Shown: one piece after another, positions 10,188 to 20,973 of the stretch
How the letters are laid out: each line of letters begins with the position of its first letter
Position numbering within the stretch: position 1 is the first letter of the stretch
NCBI GenBank assembly: GCA_002049455.2
Contig: KV918917.1
Span: 24,014-88,013 of the forward strand
Reading direction: 5' to 3'
Length of the DNA: 64,000 bases
Source of the DNA: Porphyra umbilicalis
Taxonomy: Eukaryota; Rhodophyta; Bangiophyceae; Bangiales; Bangiaceae
The notes under the pieces: model-generated
The model's database searches: none
What the model was told of the DNA's origin: nothing
Seen by the model: the letters and a program-made list of their open reading frames with translations, nothing else
Program-made: the position numbers and the translations under genes

Positions 10188-12094
10188 ATGTATGCGAGTC
10201 AGAAGTCCGCCGCGGCTCTCGCCGCCGGCAAGCCCCTTGTCGACGCATCCGGCAAGGAACTGAAGCCGACGCTGTCTTCCGGCCTCGTTCGGACCCGGAA
10301 GCGGAATATCCAGACGAAGCGGGACCCCGAGGCGTTCCGGAACCGGCTGCTCGAGGTCTTTGACGAAGCCGTACGTTCTCCGTGTTTGCTTTGTGTGATG
10401 TACTGGTCTGCTCTTGCATGTATGCGCACTTTTTCTGCTTCTCTGTTGCGTGGCCTGCTGTGCCTCATTGGCTTCGCTCCGGCGTCGGCTCCCCGTTCTT
10501 TATGCTTGATGGTTCCACTGCCCTGGATGCTGACGTGATGTTCTCGACTTGCTGTTACTGTGGCGCGTTTGCTTGTGGTCTCCGTACCTCGTTCTTCCTT
10601 CTTTTTATTTTTTGCGCCGCAGGAGGGGGATGTGAAGAAGCTAGTCCAATTGCTCGACAACGACTCGCTAGACTACTCCCGCTATGGGGATGTCTTTGGG
10701 GAGGTGATCCTGGCCGGGAACATCGTCGAGCCCGGTGGCAGCCTGCGGTCGGCGCCGACGCCGCATTGCGTGTTTGAGAGCGAGACGGAGGAGAAGGCCA
10801 CGATTGGCGTTGAGGCGATGCACCAGATTATGCGGCGTAAGCCGTTCCTGCGCGCACGCTTCGACGCGGTTGTGTCGAAGCTTCTCATCTGCCTTTCCAC
10901 GTTTGGTGATGTTGAGCGGGATCGCTTTGCATTTGCGGTGGGCCTGATGCTGTCGCGGAACATGGTGCGTTGTGTGTGTCTTTCTTGTTTCGGGCACGGG
11001 CTATATTGCAGGCCTCTGGGCGGAGAGTGGTGGCTCGTATTTGTGCTGCCTGGGGCGCTGCTTGGTGCGTCTCGTCATGTAACGGTCGGTACCCCGTGTC
11101 ATGCACAAGCACATCCCCACTCCGTCGTCCCGGTCGGGTGGTTTCTGACTGGGTTCTGTCCGTCACCGTCTCGTTTCTCTTTCTCTTTGTGCTTGTGTCT
11201 GCCACGCAGATGTCGCCGAGCGTCCTCAACCAGCTCAAGACGAACAAGACGGCGGTGGAGAGCGGCCACGCCTTGGCGTTCATGATCCGCCTCATCACCT
11301 GCTACTTGGAAGCTCCCCTAATGACGGTGGATAAGCTGATGGGCTCGCTCAAGTCGGCCAACATTGACACTGGGACCATGGTCGACCTGATGCCCACCGG
11401 GGACCGCTCCGCCGACGCTCTCTCGGAGCACTTTCGGGGGCTGGGTCTCGGCAAGCTCGTCGAGCAGAACGAGCGCCGCATCAAGCAGGCCAAGGTTACC
11501 GACGCTGTCGCCGCCGTGTGTGCCCGCGTCCGGGCGGGCGTGCCTGGCGCCGAGACGTACGCGTGGGTGGCTGGCCACGCGAAGGACGTTGGCCTCTCAG
11601 AGGGCGAGGTCGTTGGTGCCGTCTGGGGCGGCATTGTCGACTCGGTCGACCTCAGCCGCAAGCAGCAGCAGAACCGCACGTCCCTGCTCGGCACCATCTC
11701 GGCGTCGGCCGACCTGCTCGTTGCAGCGTGCAAGAATGGGCAGGCGGAGCTGGAGCTCCTCAGCCGCATCCAAACGTTTGTGTCGGCAGACATGGAGTTT
11801 CTCAAGCTCGCCGTCTTTCGCGACATTGTCACCCTGCTGTACCGCAAAGACGTGCTGAGCGAGGACGCCATTCAGCGCTGGTACAGCCGCGGGTCGACGC
11901 TGAACAAGGGGTCGGCCGCCAGCTCCAACATCATCCGCGTGCAGATGCAGCCGTTTGTCAAGTGGCTGGAGACTGCCGAGGAGGAGTCGTCAGAGGAGGA
12001 GGGAGCGGCGTCTGCGGCGGCGGCCCAGGGGGATGCTGCTGCCCCTGCGACGGGCTCTGACGCTGCGCCGGCCGCGGCGGACGGTGCTGCCTAG
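10188..12094 (+). CDS. BZW1: BZW1/BZW2-type eIF5-mimic protein (5MP), three exons
   Basis: Translation regulator of the BZW/5MP family, which competes with eIF5 for eIF2 and eIF3 through a C-terminal W2 (eIF5C) domain. Exons are 10188-10370, 10623-10964 and 11210-12094 (TAG), in phase 0, giving 469 residues, slightly longer than the about 420 of animal BZW proteins. Introns of 252 and 245 nt run GTACGT-CAG and GTGCGT-CAG. Diagnostic blocks are LSSGLVRTRKRNI, LDNDSLDYSRYGDVFGEVIL, LRARFDAVVSKLLICL, SPSVLNQLKTNKTAVESGHA and the W2 end QMQPFVKWLETAEEESSEEE, which parallels the KFVEWLKNAEEES ending of animal proteins. The Ala/Asp tail after it is extra. ATG 10188 is the first ATG, with context gccatcATG. 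The protein is cytosolic by family. The exon joins are supported because both restore family-conserved sequence. Confidence 0.92.
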
Positions 12095-13332
12095 GCGGCC
12101 CCTGAGAGCGCTGCGTAGGCTGCTGTTTTTTTTGTTTCTCGTTTGTCACATGTGTGCGTGTGGCGCTGCGTATGTTGCTCTCCCCCGAGTATGGACGGTA
12201 GGACCAGGTTGACCACTGGTGTAGCAATCAAGAGCGTTACGCCCTTTTCTTTTGAGGGACTCTGTGGGCGGTTGTTTGCCAACCTCATGTCGCGGGCCTG
12301 TTGCGCACCTGGCACACGGCAGCCGAGCGGCGACGCCACGGCGGTGTGACCGCGGCGGTGTGGGGCCGGCCCCGGCCGGGCGGCGCGCCCCCTCCCCGCC
12401 GACGGGCGTCGGCGCGCGCACGCGCCGCCGCGCCGCCGCCGGCGCCCGACGCCGCTCTCGCGGCGTCTGCCCGACGGCGCGCGGGGGCGTGTGCCCCCCC
12501 CCCCCCCCCCCCCCCCCCGCCGTGGGGCGGCCCCGCCCCGCCGCCGCCGCCGCGGCGGCGCGCCGTCACACACACTGCCGCGCGGCCGGCGGCGGCGGCG
12601 GCCGCGCGGGCGCGCCGCGGCGGCCGCGCCGCGCGCCGCCACGCCGCCGCGTCGGTGCCGGCTGCGGCCGCCCCCGCGGCGGCCCCGCGCGGCACCGTCG
12701 GCGGCCGCCGCCCGCCGGGCGGCGGGGCGGTGCGCGGCGGCAGTGCCGCCGCCGCCGCGGCGCGGCCCGAATTTGACCGCCCCGACGCGCGGCGAGACAC
12801 CCACCGCGGTGCGACACGCGCGGATGCGACGACCAACCCCCCCCAGCGGGGGGCGGCGCCATCCCCCCCCCCCCCCCCCCCCCCCCCCCACCTCTGCCCG
12901 CCGCGCCGCGGCGCCCAATTCGCACCGCGCCCGGCACGGGGGGGGCGCCGCGCCGGTCGCCCCAGCGGGGGCGCTGCCGCGGGCGGAGCGGGGCGGGGCG
13001 GGGCGGCGGCGGCGGCGGCCGCCGCCGCCGCCCGTGGGGGGGGCGTCGGCCGCGCCGGCGGCCGGCAGCACCGCGTGCGGCTGCGCCGCGGCGACCCCGC
13101 CGCCGCCGCCCCGCGCGTCGGCCGACGGCGCGCCGTGCGGCGCGTGCGCGCCGCCCCCCGCGCGGCCGACACGGTGGTGGGTCCCCTCCCCGCCGCTGCT
13201 GCCGCCGCCGCCGCCGCCACCGCTGCCGCCGCCACCGCCGCCGCCGCCGCCGCCACTGCCCGCCGTCGTCACGTCGCTCCCGCCCTGGTCGCCGCCGCCG
13301 CCGCCGCCGCCGCCGTTGCGGCGCCTCGGAGG
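12095..13332. other. intergenic, extreme GC with poly-C runs
   Basis: Downstream of BZW/5MP the sequence becomes almost pure GC, with C runs near 12493-12518 and 12866-12889. The frame of the following methyltransferase is open back to 12301, but the translation is Pro/Ala/Arg/Gly low-complexity without a start ATG before 13333. I see no gene or RNA here; the right part presumably holds the promoter of the methyltransferase gene. Confidence 0.4.
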
Positions 13333-13488
13333 ATGGGGAATCCGGCGCGGGCGGCCGCCGGCGGCGACCGCCGCCGCGCCGGCGGCGGCGGCCGCCGACG
13401 CCCCCCCGCCCGCCTCGCCGGTGCCGCCGCCGTGGCGGCCGTCGCCGCCGCAGCCGCCGCCGCCGCCGTCACGCTCGCGGCGGTGAGG

Positions 13489-13527
<39 letters not shown>

Positions 13528-14630
13528 GCCGCCGCCACGCTGCCGCCCCCACCCCCGCGCGTGACGGCGGTGCACGGCGTCGCCGTTGACGCGGCGGCGG
13601 CGGCGGCGGCGGCACCGCCGCCCCCGCCGGCGGCCCCTCACGACGCGTGGCCCCCGTCGGCGGTGGGGGAGGCGACCGCGCGTCGGGTGCCGCGTGCACG
13701 CGCGGCGGCGGCGCCGTCGGCGGCGGCGCCGTCGGTGGGCTGGCCGGGCGCCGCGTGGGCCACCGCCGCCCTGTCGGCGGCGACGCGCGTGGCCGTCGGC
13801 CGCGCGCCCGCCGCCGCCCCGGGCGGCGCGGGCGGCGGCGGCAGAGGCGCGGCGGCGGGCGGCGGCGGCGGGGGGCCCGACGGTCCGCCGCGGTCGGGCG
13901 GCACGGCCGTTGCCACGACCGCCGCGGCGGTCGGCCCCGCCGCCGCCGCCCGTGCTGCCACGCCGCCGGTTGTGGGTGCGGGCGGTGCCGCCGCCGTCGG
14001 CGGGGCGCCCGGCACGGCCGCCCCGGGCGCCACCCCGCGCCGTCAGACGGTACCAGAGGCGCCCCCCGCACCCGCGGCGGCGGTGGCCCGCCCCGCCGAC
14101 GGCGGGCGGGCGGGCGGCGACGACGGACTGGGGGGTCCACCCGCCGCACCTGGGGTCATACCCGCCCCTGCAGCCGACGGCGAGGCCGCCGCCGTGCGCG
14201 TGGCGACGGCGGCGGCGCGGGCGCGCGCGTCGCCGTCGGCGGCGGTGGGGGGGGTGGCGCCACCGCCGCCGCCGACGCCGACGCCAACGCCGCCGTCGCT
14301 CGCCGCCCTGGGTGCCTCACCCCGAGCGCCGGCCGACGGCGCGCCGACGCCGACGCCAACGCCGCCGTCGCTCGCCGCCTTGGGCGCCTCGCCTCGAGCG
14401 CCGGCCGACGGCGCGGCAACGCCGTCGCCGACGGCGCCGCCGCTCGCCGCCCTGGGCGCCTCCCCACGAGCGCCGGCGGGGGGTGTGGGGCCACGCACGT
14501 GGACGCGGGGGCCGACGCCGACGCGGCCGCGCGCCGCCGCCGTGCGTGTCACCCCGCGGGCGCCCGCCGGCGACGCGTCGACGCCCGCCGCGGGGCGGGC
14601 GGGCCGGTCGGGTGACGACCGCGGCGCTGC

Positions 14631-14664
<34 letters not shown>

Positions 14665-15961
14665 GCCGCCGCCGCCGCCACCGCCCCGCCCGCGGGCGTG
14701 GCCCGGTGCAAGGCGGCGAGCGCGGCGGTGCTGCTCGCGCACCGCATGCGGGATTTTCTCGGGGAGGCGGGGGCGACGGCGTTCAAAGCCGCCCTCCGCG
14801 GCCTGGCGCCGGCGCTGCGGGCGACCGACGGGCAGGCGGCGGCGGCGGCGGCGGTGGGGACGGCGGGGGCGGGTGGGGGCACGGCGGCGGGCGCACCCCC
14901 GCGGGAGCCGCCCATGGTCGTCGACGTGGGCGCCAACCGGGGCCAATCCGTGGAGGAGTGGGCGGACCTCTTCCCCGGCGGCCACCTCCTCCTCCTTGAG
15001 GGCAACCCGTCGACCGCCGACGTGCTCGACGGCGTCGTTGCGACGCGGCGGCAACGGCTGGCGGCGGCGGCGGCAGAGGCGGCGGTGGGGGCGGGCCCCG
15101 AGGCGGCGGGCGGGCCGGCGGCGGCGGCGACCATCCAGGTCGTCCGCGCGCTCGTCGGCAACGCGACGCGGCGCGTCAAGTTCCGCTCCTCCGTCGGCGG
15201 GCGGAGCTCCGAGCTGTCGGGCATCTTTCCAGACTCCACCCCCGAGTCGGACACGGACAAGTTTGCCTACACGGTACGTCTTGACAGGTGCCTGCCGTGC
15301 GCGGTGAGCGTGTCAGGACCGCTTTGTCCAGGAGGCGGCGTCTGCGCCCGACGCGCCCGCTTTGGGCCGCACGCTTTCGTGGCCGCCCGTTTCTAACCCT
15401 GCTCCTCTCTCTGCTTTTTTTTTTCTTTCTACGTGCTCCCCCGACCGGCGTGCCGAGAGCCCCCCCCAACAGACGATCCCAATGGATACGCTCGACAATG
15501 TGTTGCGGCGCGCCACCCAAACGCTCCCGCCCGCCCTGCGGGTGCCCCCCGTCGCCGGCACGCCCCGCCGCCGCACCTACCCCGTCGACCTCCTCAAAGT
15601 CGACACGGAAGGGTGGGATGTGGTGGCCCTGTCGGGCGCGCCCGCCACCCTCGCCGCCACCCGCATGGTCCTCTGGGAGTGCCACATCAAAATGGCCGTC
15701 GCGTCGGGCCCCCGCACGACGCACGCGCAGGCGGCGGCGCTCCTCGACGCCTTTGGCTTTGAGTCGTACAAGCTCGGGCGGGACGCGCTGCTGCGCTTTG
15801 ACGGCGACTGGTACGATCGGCGGCTGGACGTGGGGCCGTACATGGGCTGGCACAATTGCCTGGCGGTTAGGCGAGACGAGCCGCTGCGGCGGCGGCTGCT
15901 GTCCAAGCTCAATGGCATCCAGGCGTGCGCGGCGCCGTGGGGGCTGACCGCCAGTGTCTGA
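13333..15961 (+). CDS. FkbM-family SAM-dependent methyltransferase with N-terminal membrane anchor (copy A), two exons
   Basis: Exons 13333-15273 and 15473-15961 (TGA), intron 199 nt (GTACGT to CAG), phase 0, about 809 residues. ATG 13333 (MGNPARAAAG) gives a short Arg-rich cytosolic end, then a hydrophobic Ala/Val stretch (AAAVAAVAAAAAAAAVTLAA), the topology of a type II Golgi protein. A long Ala/Pro/Gly stem with three 24-residue repeats follows. The C-terminal domain has SAM motif I VVDVGANRGQSVEEW, an acidic strand LLLLEGNPSTADVL, and the FkbM hallmark VDLLKVDTEGWDVVALSGA; it ends WECHIKMAV, MGWHNCLAVRR and WGLTASV. FkbM enzymes O-methylate sugars and other small acceptors. Methylated galactans are abundant in red-algal walls, so a wall-polysaccharide role is possible but inferred. 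A paralogue with the same intron position lies at 22091-24148. The domain is secure; the stem and start are less so. Confidence 0.8.
14275..14490 (+). repeat. three 72-bp in-frame repeats in the methyltransferase stem
   Basis: Three tandem 72-bp units start at 14275, 14347 and 14419, each encoding a 24-residue segment of Thr-Pro pairs followed by LAALGASPRAPADG. The third unit is slightly diverged. They lie in the low-complexity stem of the FkbM protein and probably vary in number between strains. Confidence 0.85.
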
Positions 15962-16211
15962 CGCGTGGCGCCGCGGTGGCATGCGGGAGAGTGGTGAGTG
16001 GTTGGCGGATGACGTGCAGTAGACAGCCGATGCAGCGCGACTGCCACATCTTTGGGTCGTACGGAAAGAGACACGGGTAGCTCGCCAGCCCGGGTCACGC
16101 CGGGCCCCAGCACGCCCAGACAGGGACGACGCCGTGCACCCTGGCCCAGATAGACAAAGACGCAGACGCAGACACAAAAGCACCAAAAAGTCCTACTCGC
16201 CCGCCACCCGT

Positions 16212-17432
16212 TTACTTGCCCGTCGACATCTTGTCAATGATCGCCTCTGTGTACTCGGTCGTCGAGGCGCTCCCCCCCAGGTCTCCCGTCCGGTACTTGC
16301 CCTCCTTGAGCACCGCGTGCACCGCCCGCTCAATGTCGTCGGCCTTTGCCGCGAGCTTCATATGGCGAAGCATCATCAGGGAGCTCATCAGCAGCGCCGT
16401 CGGGTTGGCCTTGTTCATCCCCGCAATGTCTGGCGCGGTGCCGTGGACGGCTTCGGCGAGCATGCACGCGGCGCCCATGTTGCCCGACGGCGTCAAGCCG
16501 AGGCCCCCAATCAGCCCCGCACACAAGTCGCTGATAATGTCCCCATACAGGTTGGGCATGACCATCACGTCGAGCCGCGACGGGTCCATCACGAGCGCGC
16601 TCGCGCACGTGTCGATGAGCATCTCCTCGTACTCAACGTTGGGGAAGAGCTCCGACACCTCCCGGCACACCTCGATGAAGAGGCCGTCCGACTGTTTCAT
16701 GACGCTCGCCTTGTGCACCGCCGTCACGCGCGACCGGTTGTTGTCCGCCGCGTACTTGAAGGCGTACTCGGCGACGCGCTGGGAGGCGGTGCGCGTGATG
16801 ACTTTGAGGGACTCGACAACGCCCGGCACGACGACGTGCTCCAACCCCGAGTACTCGCCCTCGGTGTTCTCCCGCACGGTCACCAGGTCGACATTGTCGT
16901 ACGGGGTCTTGACGCCGGGGAAGGACACGCACGGCCGCACGTTGGCGTACAGCGCCAGCTCCTTGCGGAGCGTCAGGTTGAGGGACTTGTGGCCCTTGCC
17001 GACGGGCGTGGCCATGGGCCCCTTGAGGCCAAAGCCGTTGCGGAGCACCGAGTCGAGGGCCTCCCGCGACACGAGCGGGTCGCCGGGCTTGACGTTGGCC
17101 ACGGAAATCTCGTGCGTCTCCCACGAGACGGGCACGTTGGCGGCGGCAAAGATGGTCTGCACCGCCGCCGAGATTTCAGGGCCAATCCCATCGCCGGGGA
17201 AGAGCGTCACCGTAAAGTGCTTGCCGTCGGCGAGCGCGGCGCTGCTGCCGTCGCCAATGCCCGTGCCGCCGGCCGTCGGGGCCGTCTGCACCTCTTTTCT
17301 CAGGGAGGCGGTCGGGTCAGCAGTGGCCGCGGCCGACAGGGAGCGCGTTACGCCGGCCGACGACCGGCCGGGGGTGGCGCCGGCGGCCAGCCGCCAGTGG
17401 CGGCTGGCGCCGGCGGCCGCGGCGCGGAGCAT
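16212..17432 (-). CDS. IDH3A: mitochondrial NAD-dependent isocitrate dehydrogenase, catalytic-type subunit
   Basis: Oxidises isocitrate to 2-oxoglutarate with NAD in the TCA cycle, in the mitochondrial matrix. The 406-residue protein starts at ATG 17432 (MLRAAAAGASRHWRL), with about 55 residues rich in Ala, Arg and Ser and poor in acids, a typical mitochondrial presequence. The catalytic part has FPGDGIGPEI near residue 80, VRENTEGEYSGLEH (substrate phosphate and NAD discrimination region), NRSRVTAVHKA, MPNLYGDIISDL and EAVHGTAPDIAG. These match the IDH3 alpha / IDH catalytic subunit rather than the NADP enzyme. The gene has no intron. The frame is open upstream to 17777, but the added residues are not conserved. 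A regulatory-subunit identity is less likely because the ENTEGEYSG active-site block is intact. Confidence 0.93.
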   Translation of the reverse strand: MLRAAAAGASRHWRLAAGATPGRSSAGVTRSLSAAATADPTASLRKEVQTAPTAGGTGIGDGSSAALADGKHFTVTLFPGDGIGPEISAAVQTIFAAANVPVSWETHEISVANVKPGDPLVSREALDSVLRNGFGLKGPMATPVGKGHKSLNLTLRKELALYANVRPCVSFPGVKTPYDNVDLVTVRENTEGEYSGLEHVVVPGVVESLKVITRTASQRVAEYAFKYAADNNRSRVTAVHKASVMKQSDGLFIEVCREVSELFPNVEYEEMLIDTCASALVMDPSRLDVMVMPNLYGDIISDLCAGLIGGLGLTPSGNMGAACMLAEAVHGTAPDIAGMNKANPTALLMSSLMMLRHMKLAAKADDIERAVHAVLKEGKYRTGDLGGSASTTEYTEAIIDKMSTGK

Positions 17433-18797
17433 GGCGGTCGTCGGTCGGGGGCGCGACACGCAGGCCAACAAGCGAGCAGGTGGGTGAAGCAAGTCGTCAA
17501 ACGTAACGGGAAGAGAGGCACAAGAGCATACAGTCAATGGCCGCAGCAAGCGCCACGGGCGATCGGAGGTGGCGGCGGCAGCCGGATCCCGACGGGGGGG
17601 GGCGGCGGCGGGGCGCGTCGCCTGTGGCGTGCGACGGATCCGCGTTCCGTGGCAAAGGCGATTGCGCGACGGTTCCTCAACGTGCACCCGTTTGAAACTG
17701 ACAGACAGGCGGCTTGCGGGTTTTCGAAGGATTCGTGTCATCTGATTGGGCTTTCCATCTTTCGGAAGAGAATTCATAGAAAAATGTCACTCACTGTGTG
17801 ATCTTTTCGAGCTTTGATCCACTGTCTCGACCCACTTTGCTGCGCTCGAGCCAAGGATGCCTTGTCGTTGCACTTCTATCGTGCTTCTCACAAAAACTGG
17901 ACCTCGGTGCATCAGCTTCCGTTGCAAAATCACTGTTTCATTGGCTCAGGGGGCGGTCAATGATGCTGAAGCGGATGTTGCGGATCCAGTTTTTGTGAGA
18001 AGCACAATACATTGGTTCCTTTGAAAATGCATCCTTTCCAACATCTGACGACTGTCGGCGGCATCATGCCGCCGAGACATGATGTCTCTGTCGCCTCCTC
18101 AAATGCCACACGTAGTTTTGAACCAATCTAAGAGCCTCTTCCCAGTCCATGATCCGTATGCGTGCTAGTTTCGTATGGCGACCCTTGAGCAGATCCATAG
18201 GCGTCAATGCGACGCGGGACTTTGCTGCAGGTTCAGGTGAAAGTTTCTTGCTACAATGCTATCAGTCACTTGTGGTTCTTTCATGCGCAGTGAACGGCGG
18301 AAGTTTAGTGTGATGAAGTCCCATGACTTACAGGCGTGCTCGAGAATACCGGACTGGATTTTAGTAATTGCTTTCTTCTGCATTGCAACTCGCAAGACTC
18401 AGTCGCCTTTCTTTTTGCAGCGGCACACGACCAACACAGCACAGTGCTCCTGAAAAAGATCGTCCCAGTTGCATCTTGTCCGCTATGCAATCTCGCGGGA
18501 AGAGCCCCTCCACCTCCGCACGAGGGCTGCCACGAGCGCCCCATCGACCGCGACGCTCGTGCGTCGCTGCGGCGCGGCCACCACCCGCCATGCAGAGGAT
18601 CTTGACCCGGTGCTTGCAAAGAGTGGTGGCGGTACGACCCGCCGCGCAGTTTAAAAGCCAGCGGCGTGCATGGTCGCACGGCCGGCTGGACGGGCACAAC
18701 CATCCCCATCTTTTCCCCTGCACGTCCCCACACCCATTCCCCTCCCTACAAACGCCACTCCGGCTTCACCGTCTCGTGGCACCCGCCACCCCCAGTC
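17433..18797. other. intergenic with a long imperfect hairpin
   Basis: About 1.4 kb of moderate-GC DNA between the divergently arranged IDH gene (minus) and the small plastid-protein gene (plus). It contains the inverted repeat described at 17881-18005. Short open frames on both strands overlap each other and show no domain, so none is called. Confidence 0.4.
17881..18005. repeat. inverted repeat, 21-bp perfect arms, MITE-like
   Basis: GTGCTTCTCACAAAAACTGG plus A (17881-17901) is the exact reverse complement of 17985-18005. The inner flanks (about 17905-17928 and 17957-17982) are also imperfectly complementary, so the 125-bp block can fold into one long hairpin. This is the shape of a small non-autonomous foldback element; no target-site duplication was identified. 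Confidence 0.6.
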
Positions 18798-19293
18798 ATG
18801 GCGTTTGTTGCCTCCTCCCCGGCGCTGCTGCGCGCGGCCCGCGCGCCCGCCACCTCCACCCGCCGCCCGGTCGCGGCCGCGCGGGTGGTGATGGCCGCTG
18901 ACCCGCAGAAGGCGCCGAGCTCCGAGGGCCCCGTCACGTCGGGGGTGCCCCCGGCCCGCAAGTACCCGGTACGTTGGGTGGGGCGAGGGACCACCGCCGC
19001 TGCCGGTGCTGTGGTCGATGCGCGTGCGCAGTGTCGGGGACCGGGTAGTGGTGGCCATGCAGCCGAGCCGGTGCGGCTGGTGGGCCTGGCAACACTTTGG
19101 CATTCTCGACCAGATCGGCAGCTAACAAGTTTGTTGGTTCCCTTTTGGTGGTTTGTTGGATGTGGCTCCTTGTTCGGCACTCGGTTGCGCGCTGCAGGGC
19201 GTGGAGAATGACATGGCCCAGCTCGAGGAACAGGCCGCCGACCACGTCGAGGACCCCGCGGGCCTGACGAACAAGGCCCCAAAGGATGAGTGA
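18798..19293 (+). CDS. 88-residue protein with plastid-type leader, two exons
   Basis: Exons 18798-18968 and 19198-19293 (TGA) are joined by a 229-nt intron (GTACGT to CAG), phase 0. ATG 18798 (MAFVASSPALLRAARAP) opens a leader rich in Ala, Ser, Arg and Pro, ending near VAAARVVMAADPQ, where AARVVMA resembles a stromal processing site. The mature part is short, hydrophilic and acidic: SEGPVTSGVPPARKYP, then ENDMAQLEEQAADHVED. No membrane segment is present. The intact transit-like leader and splice signals argue for a real gene, although the family is unknown to me. A plastid location is inferred from composition only. Confidence 0.65.
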
Positions 19294-19613
19294 GGGGTGT
19301 TTGGCTCGTTGGCGCCGCGGCATGTGCACAGGTGGGGCCAGCTGACGCGTGGAGGTGGACCACTGCAGCGCGTGTTCTTATAGTTTTTCTCTCTCCCCAA
19401 ATCACTCTTCTGTTCCATCTCCTCGCTGCGGCGTTTGCAGCCCTTGGCATGGTCACCACCGCCGCCGCCACGGCGCACCGGTGGTGGCGCCCGCCGCCCT
19501 CGGCATTGTCACCACCGCCGCCGCCACGGAGCGGCGGTGGGGGTGGCGCCCGCCGCCCTAGCGAGAAAAATCCGCTCGTGCCGCCCCCAATGCCCGCTCA
19601 GAGGGAAAACCGG

Positions 19614-20973
19614 CTAGGGCCGTTCCGACGGTCCGCCGCCGTCGACGAGCTCGGCGAGCGCGTCCCCCCACCCCCCCGACGCGCCGCCGACGCCCTCGAG
19701 CGCGAGCGCCTCGGCCGCCGCCGCGTCCGCGTCGGCGCCGCTGCTGGCGGCGCTGTCGGACCCCCCCCCGTCGCTGCCGTCGCTGTCGCCCCCGTCCGAC
19801 GCGCCCCCCCCCCCCCCCCCCCCCCCGGTCGGTCGTGGCGGCGCGCCGTGGGCGGCGTCCCCCCCCCCACCCCCCCCGCGCCCCCCACCTCGGCCGCAAA
19901 CGACGCGTAGGCGTCTTGCACCCCCCCCCCCCCCCCTCGAGCCCGTCGGGCCCGCCGTCGGCCGCTGCCCCCTCCCACCCCATCCCCCCGTCCCCATCTT
20001 CGTCGCCGTCGGCGAGCACCTCCGCGCCGGGCGCCGACAGGGAGCCGCGGATGTGGAAGAGCCCCGCGGGCGTGTGGCGCGTGTCGAGGACGGCAAACCG
20101 CACCGCCGTGCCGGCCGTGATGGGCGAGGCGGCGCCCGCGTCGCCGTCCGCCTCGGCCGACGGCGTCCACGTGGCCGCCCCAACGTTTGGGGTGTAGGTG
20201 GCGGGCGCGTCGGCGAGCGCAATGACCGCGTGGAAGACGCGGAGGACCGACACGCCAATGTGGTCGGCCGCCTGTGCGGGGGGGGGGCGCGACCGCAGCA
20301 GGGGCGACCCAGGGACGTGCGGACACGGCAAGCAGAGCAGCAGGAAAACAAAAAAGTCGTCTGAAAGACGCAGCGTCGCCACGAGCGCGTCAGGGTGCAT
20401 TCACGAGGGCGCCGCGCGTACGTGGAGACGTGCAGGCACCCACACCGCCGCCCAGCCGAGCACGGCGGCTCCCGCCCGTGCCAACCCCCCACACCAGCCT
20501 CGTGCCCGGGCGCGCCTCCGCATCAGCCCCCCCCCCCACCCCCCATACCCGCATCCGCAGGGCAGCCGTCGCGGCGTCCCCCCCCCCCCCCCCCCCCCAC
20601 GTACCACAAATCGCACGATGCCCCGCAGCAGCGCGTCTGGCGGCGGCGAAAAGACGAGCAACAACACCCGCCCCGCACGTGCACGTAGGCAGAGGAGGCG
20701 GGGAGGCGCCCCGCGGGGGCCACGTCCATGAACCCCCCCCCCCCCGCCGGCGCCCGCCCCCCGGGCGGGGGAGCGCCGCGACAACGACGCCCCGCAGGGC
20801 GGGCACGTAGCGCAGCAGCGCCGGCTCGAGCGACGCGGCGGCGGCGGCGGCGGCAACGGCGGGGCGGCCGCCGGCCACGGCGGCGGGCGGGAGCGCCACC
20901 ACCACCGACGCGTCGACGGCGCGCCAGACGGTGGGGGGGGGGGGGGTGGGGGGGGGGGGTCATCCAACTCCAT
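19614..20973 (-). CDS. RPA43: DNA-directed RNA polymerase I subunit RPA43, two exons, frame breaks at G runs
   Basis: RPA43 (POLR1F) forms the stalk of RNA polymerase I and contacts the initiation factor Rrn3. Exon 1 runs from ATG 20973 (MELDD then prolines) to 20605, exon 2 from 20271 to 19614, with a 333-nt intron (GTACGT to CAG). Recognisable blocks are ASLEPALLRYVPALRGVVVA, matching the LLRYsesLKGVPVAY region of human RPA43; RVLLLVFSPPPDALLRGIVRF before the intron; and DHIGVSVLRVFHAVI, WTP and VRFAVLDTRHTPAGLFHIRG after it, matching the OB-fold (HIGclvhgcFNASI; AGVFcIRG). An acidic Asp/Ser tail follows. These blocks lie in different frames, switched at G/C runs near 20730-20760, 20931-20959 and 19801-19935, so the protein cannot be read continuously as assembled. 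The identity rests on the block order, which is convincing. Confidence 0.75.

Noticed and set aside
12301-13332. Extension of the FkbM copy A frame upstream of ATG 13333
   Set aside because: The start would be a TTG codon and the translation is Pro/Arg/Ala low-complexity. ATG 13333 gives a normal type II anchor.
12091-13641. 516-codon minus-strand Gly/Arg/Ala frame
   Set aside because: Pure GC-triplet composition with no motif; shadow of low-complexity DNA.
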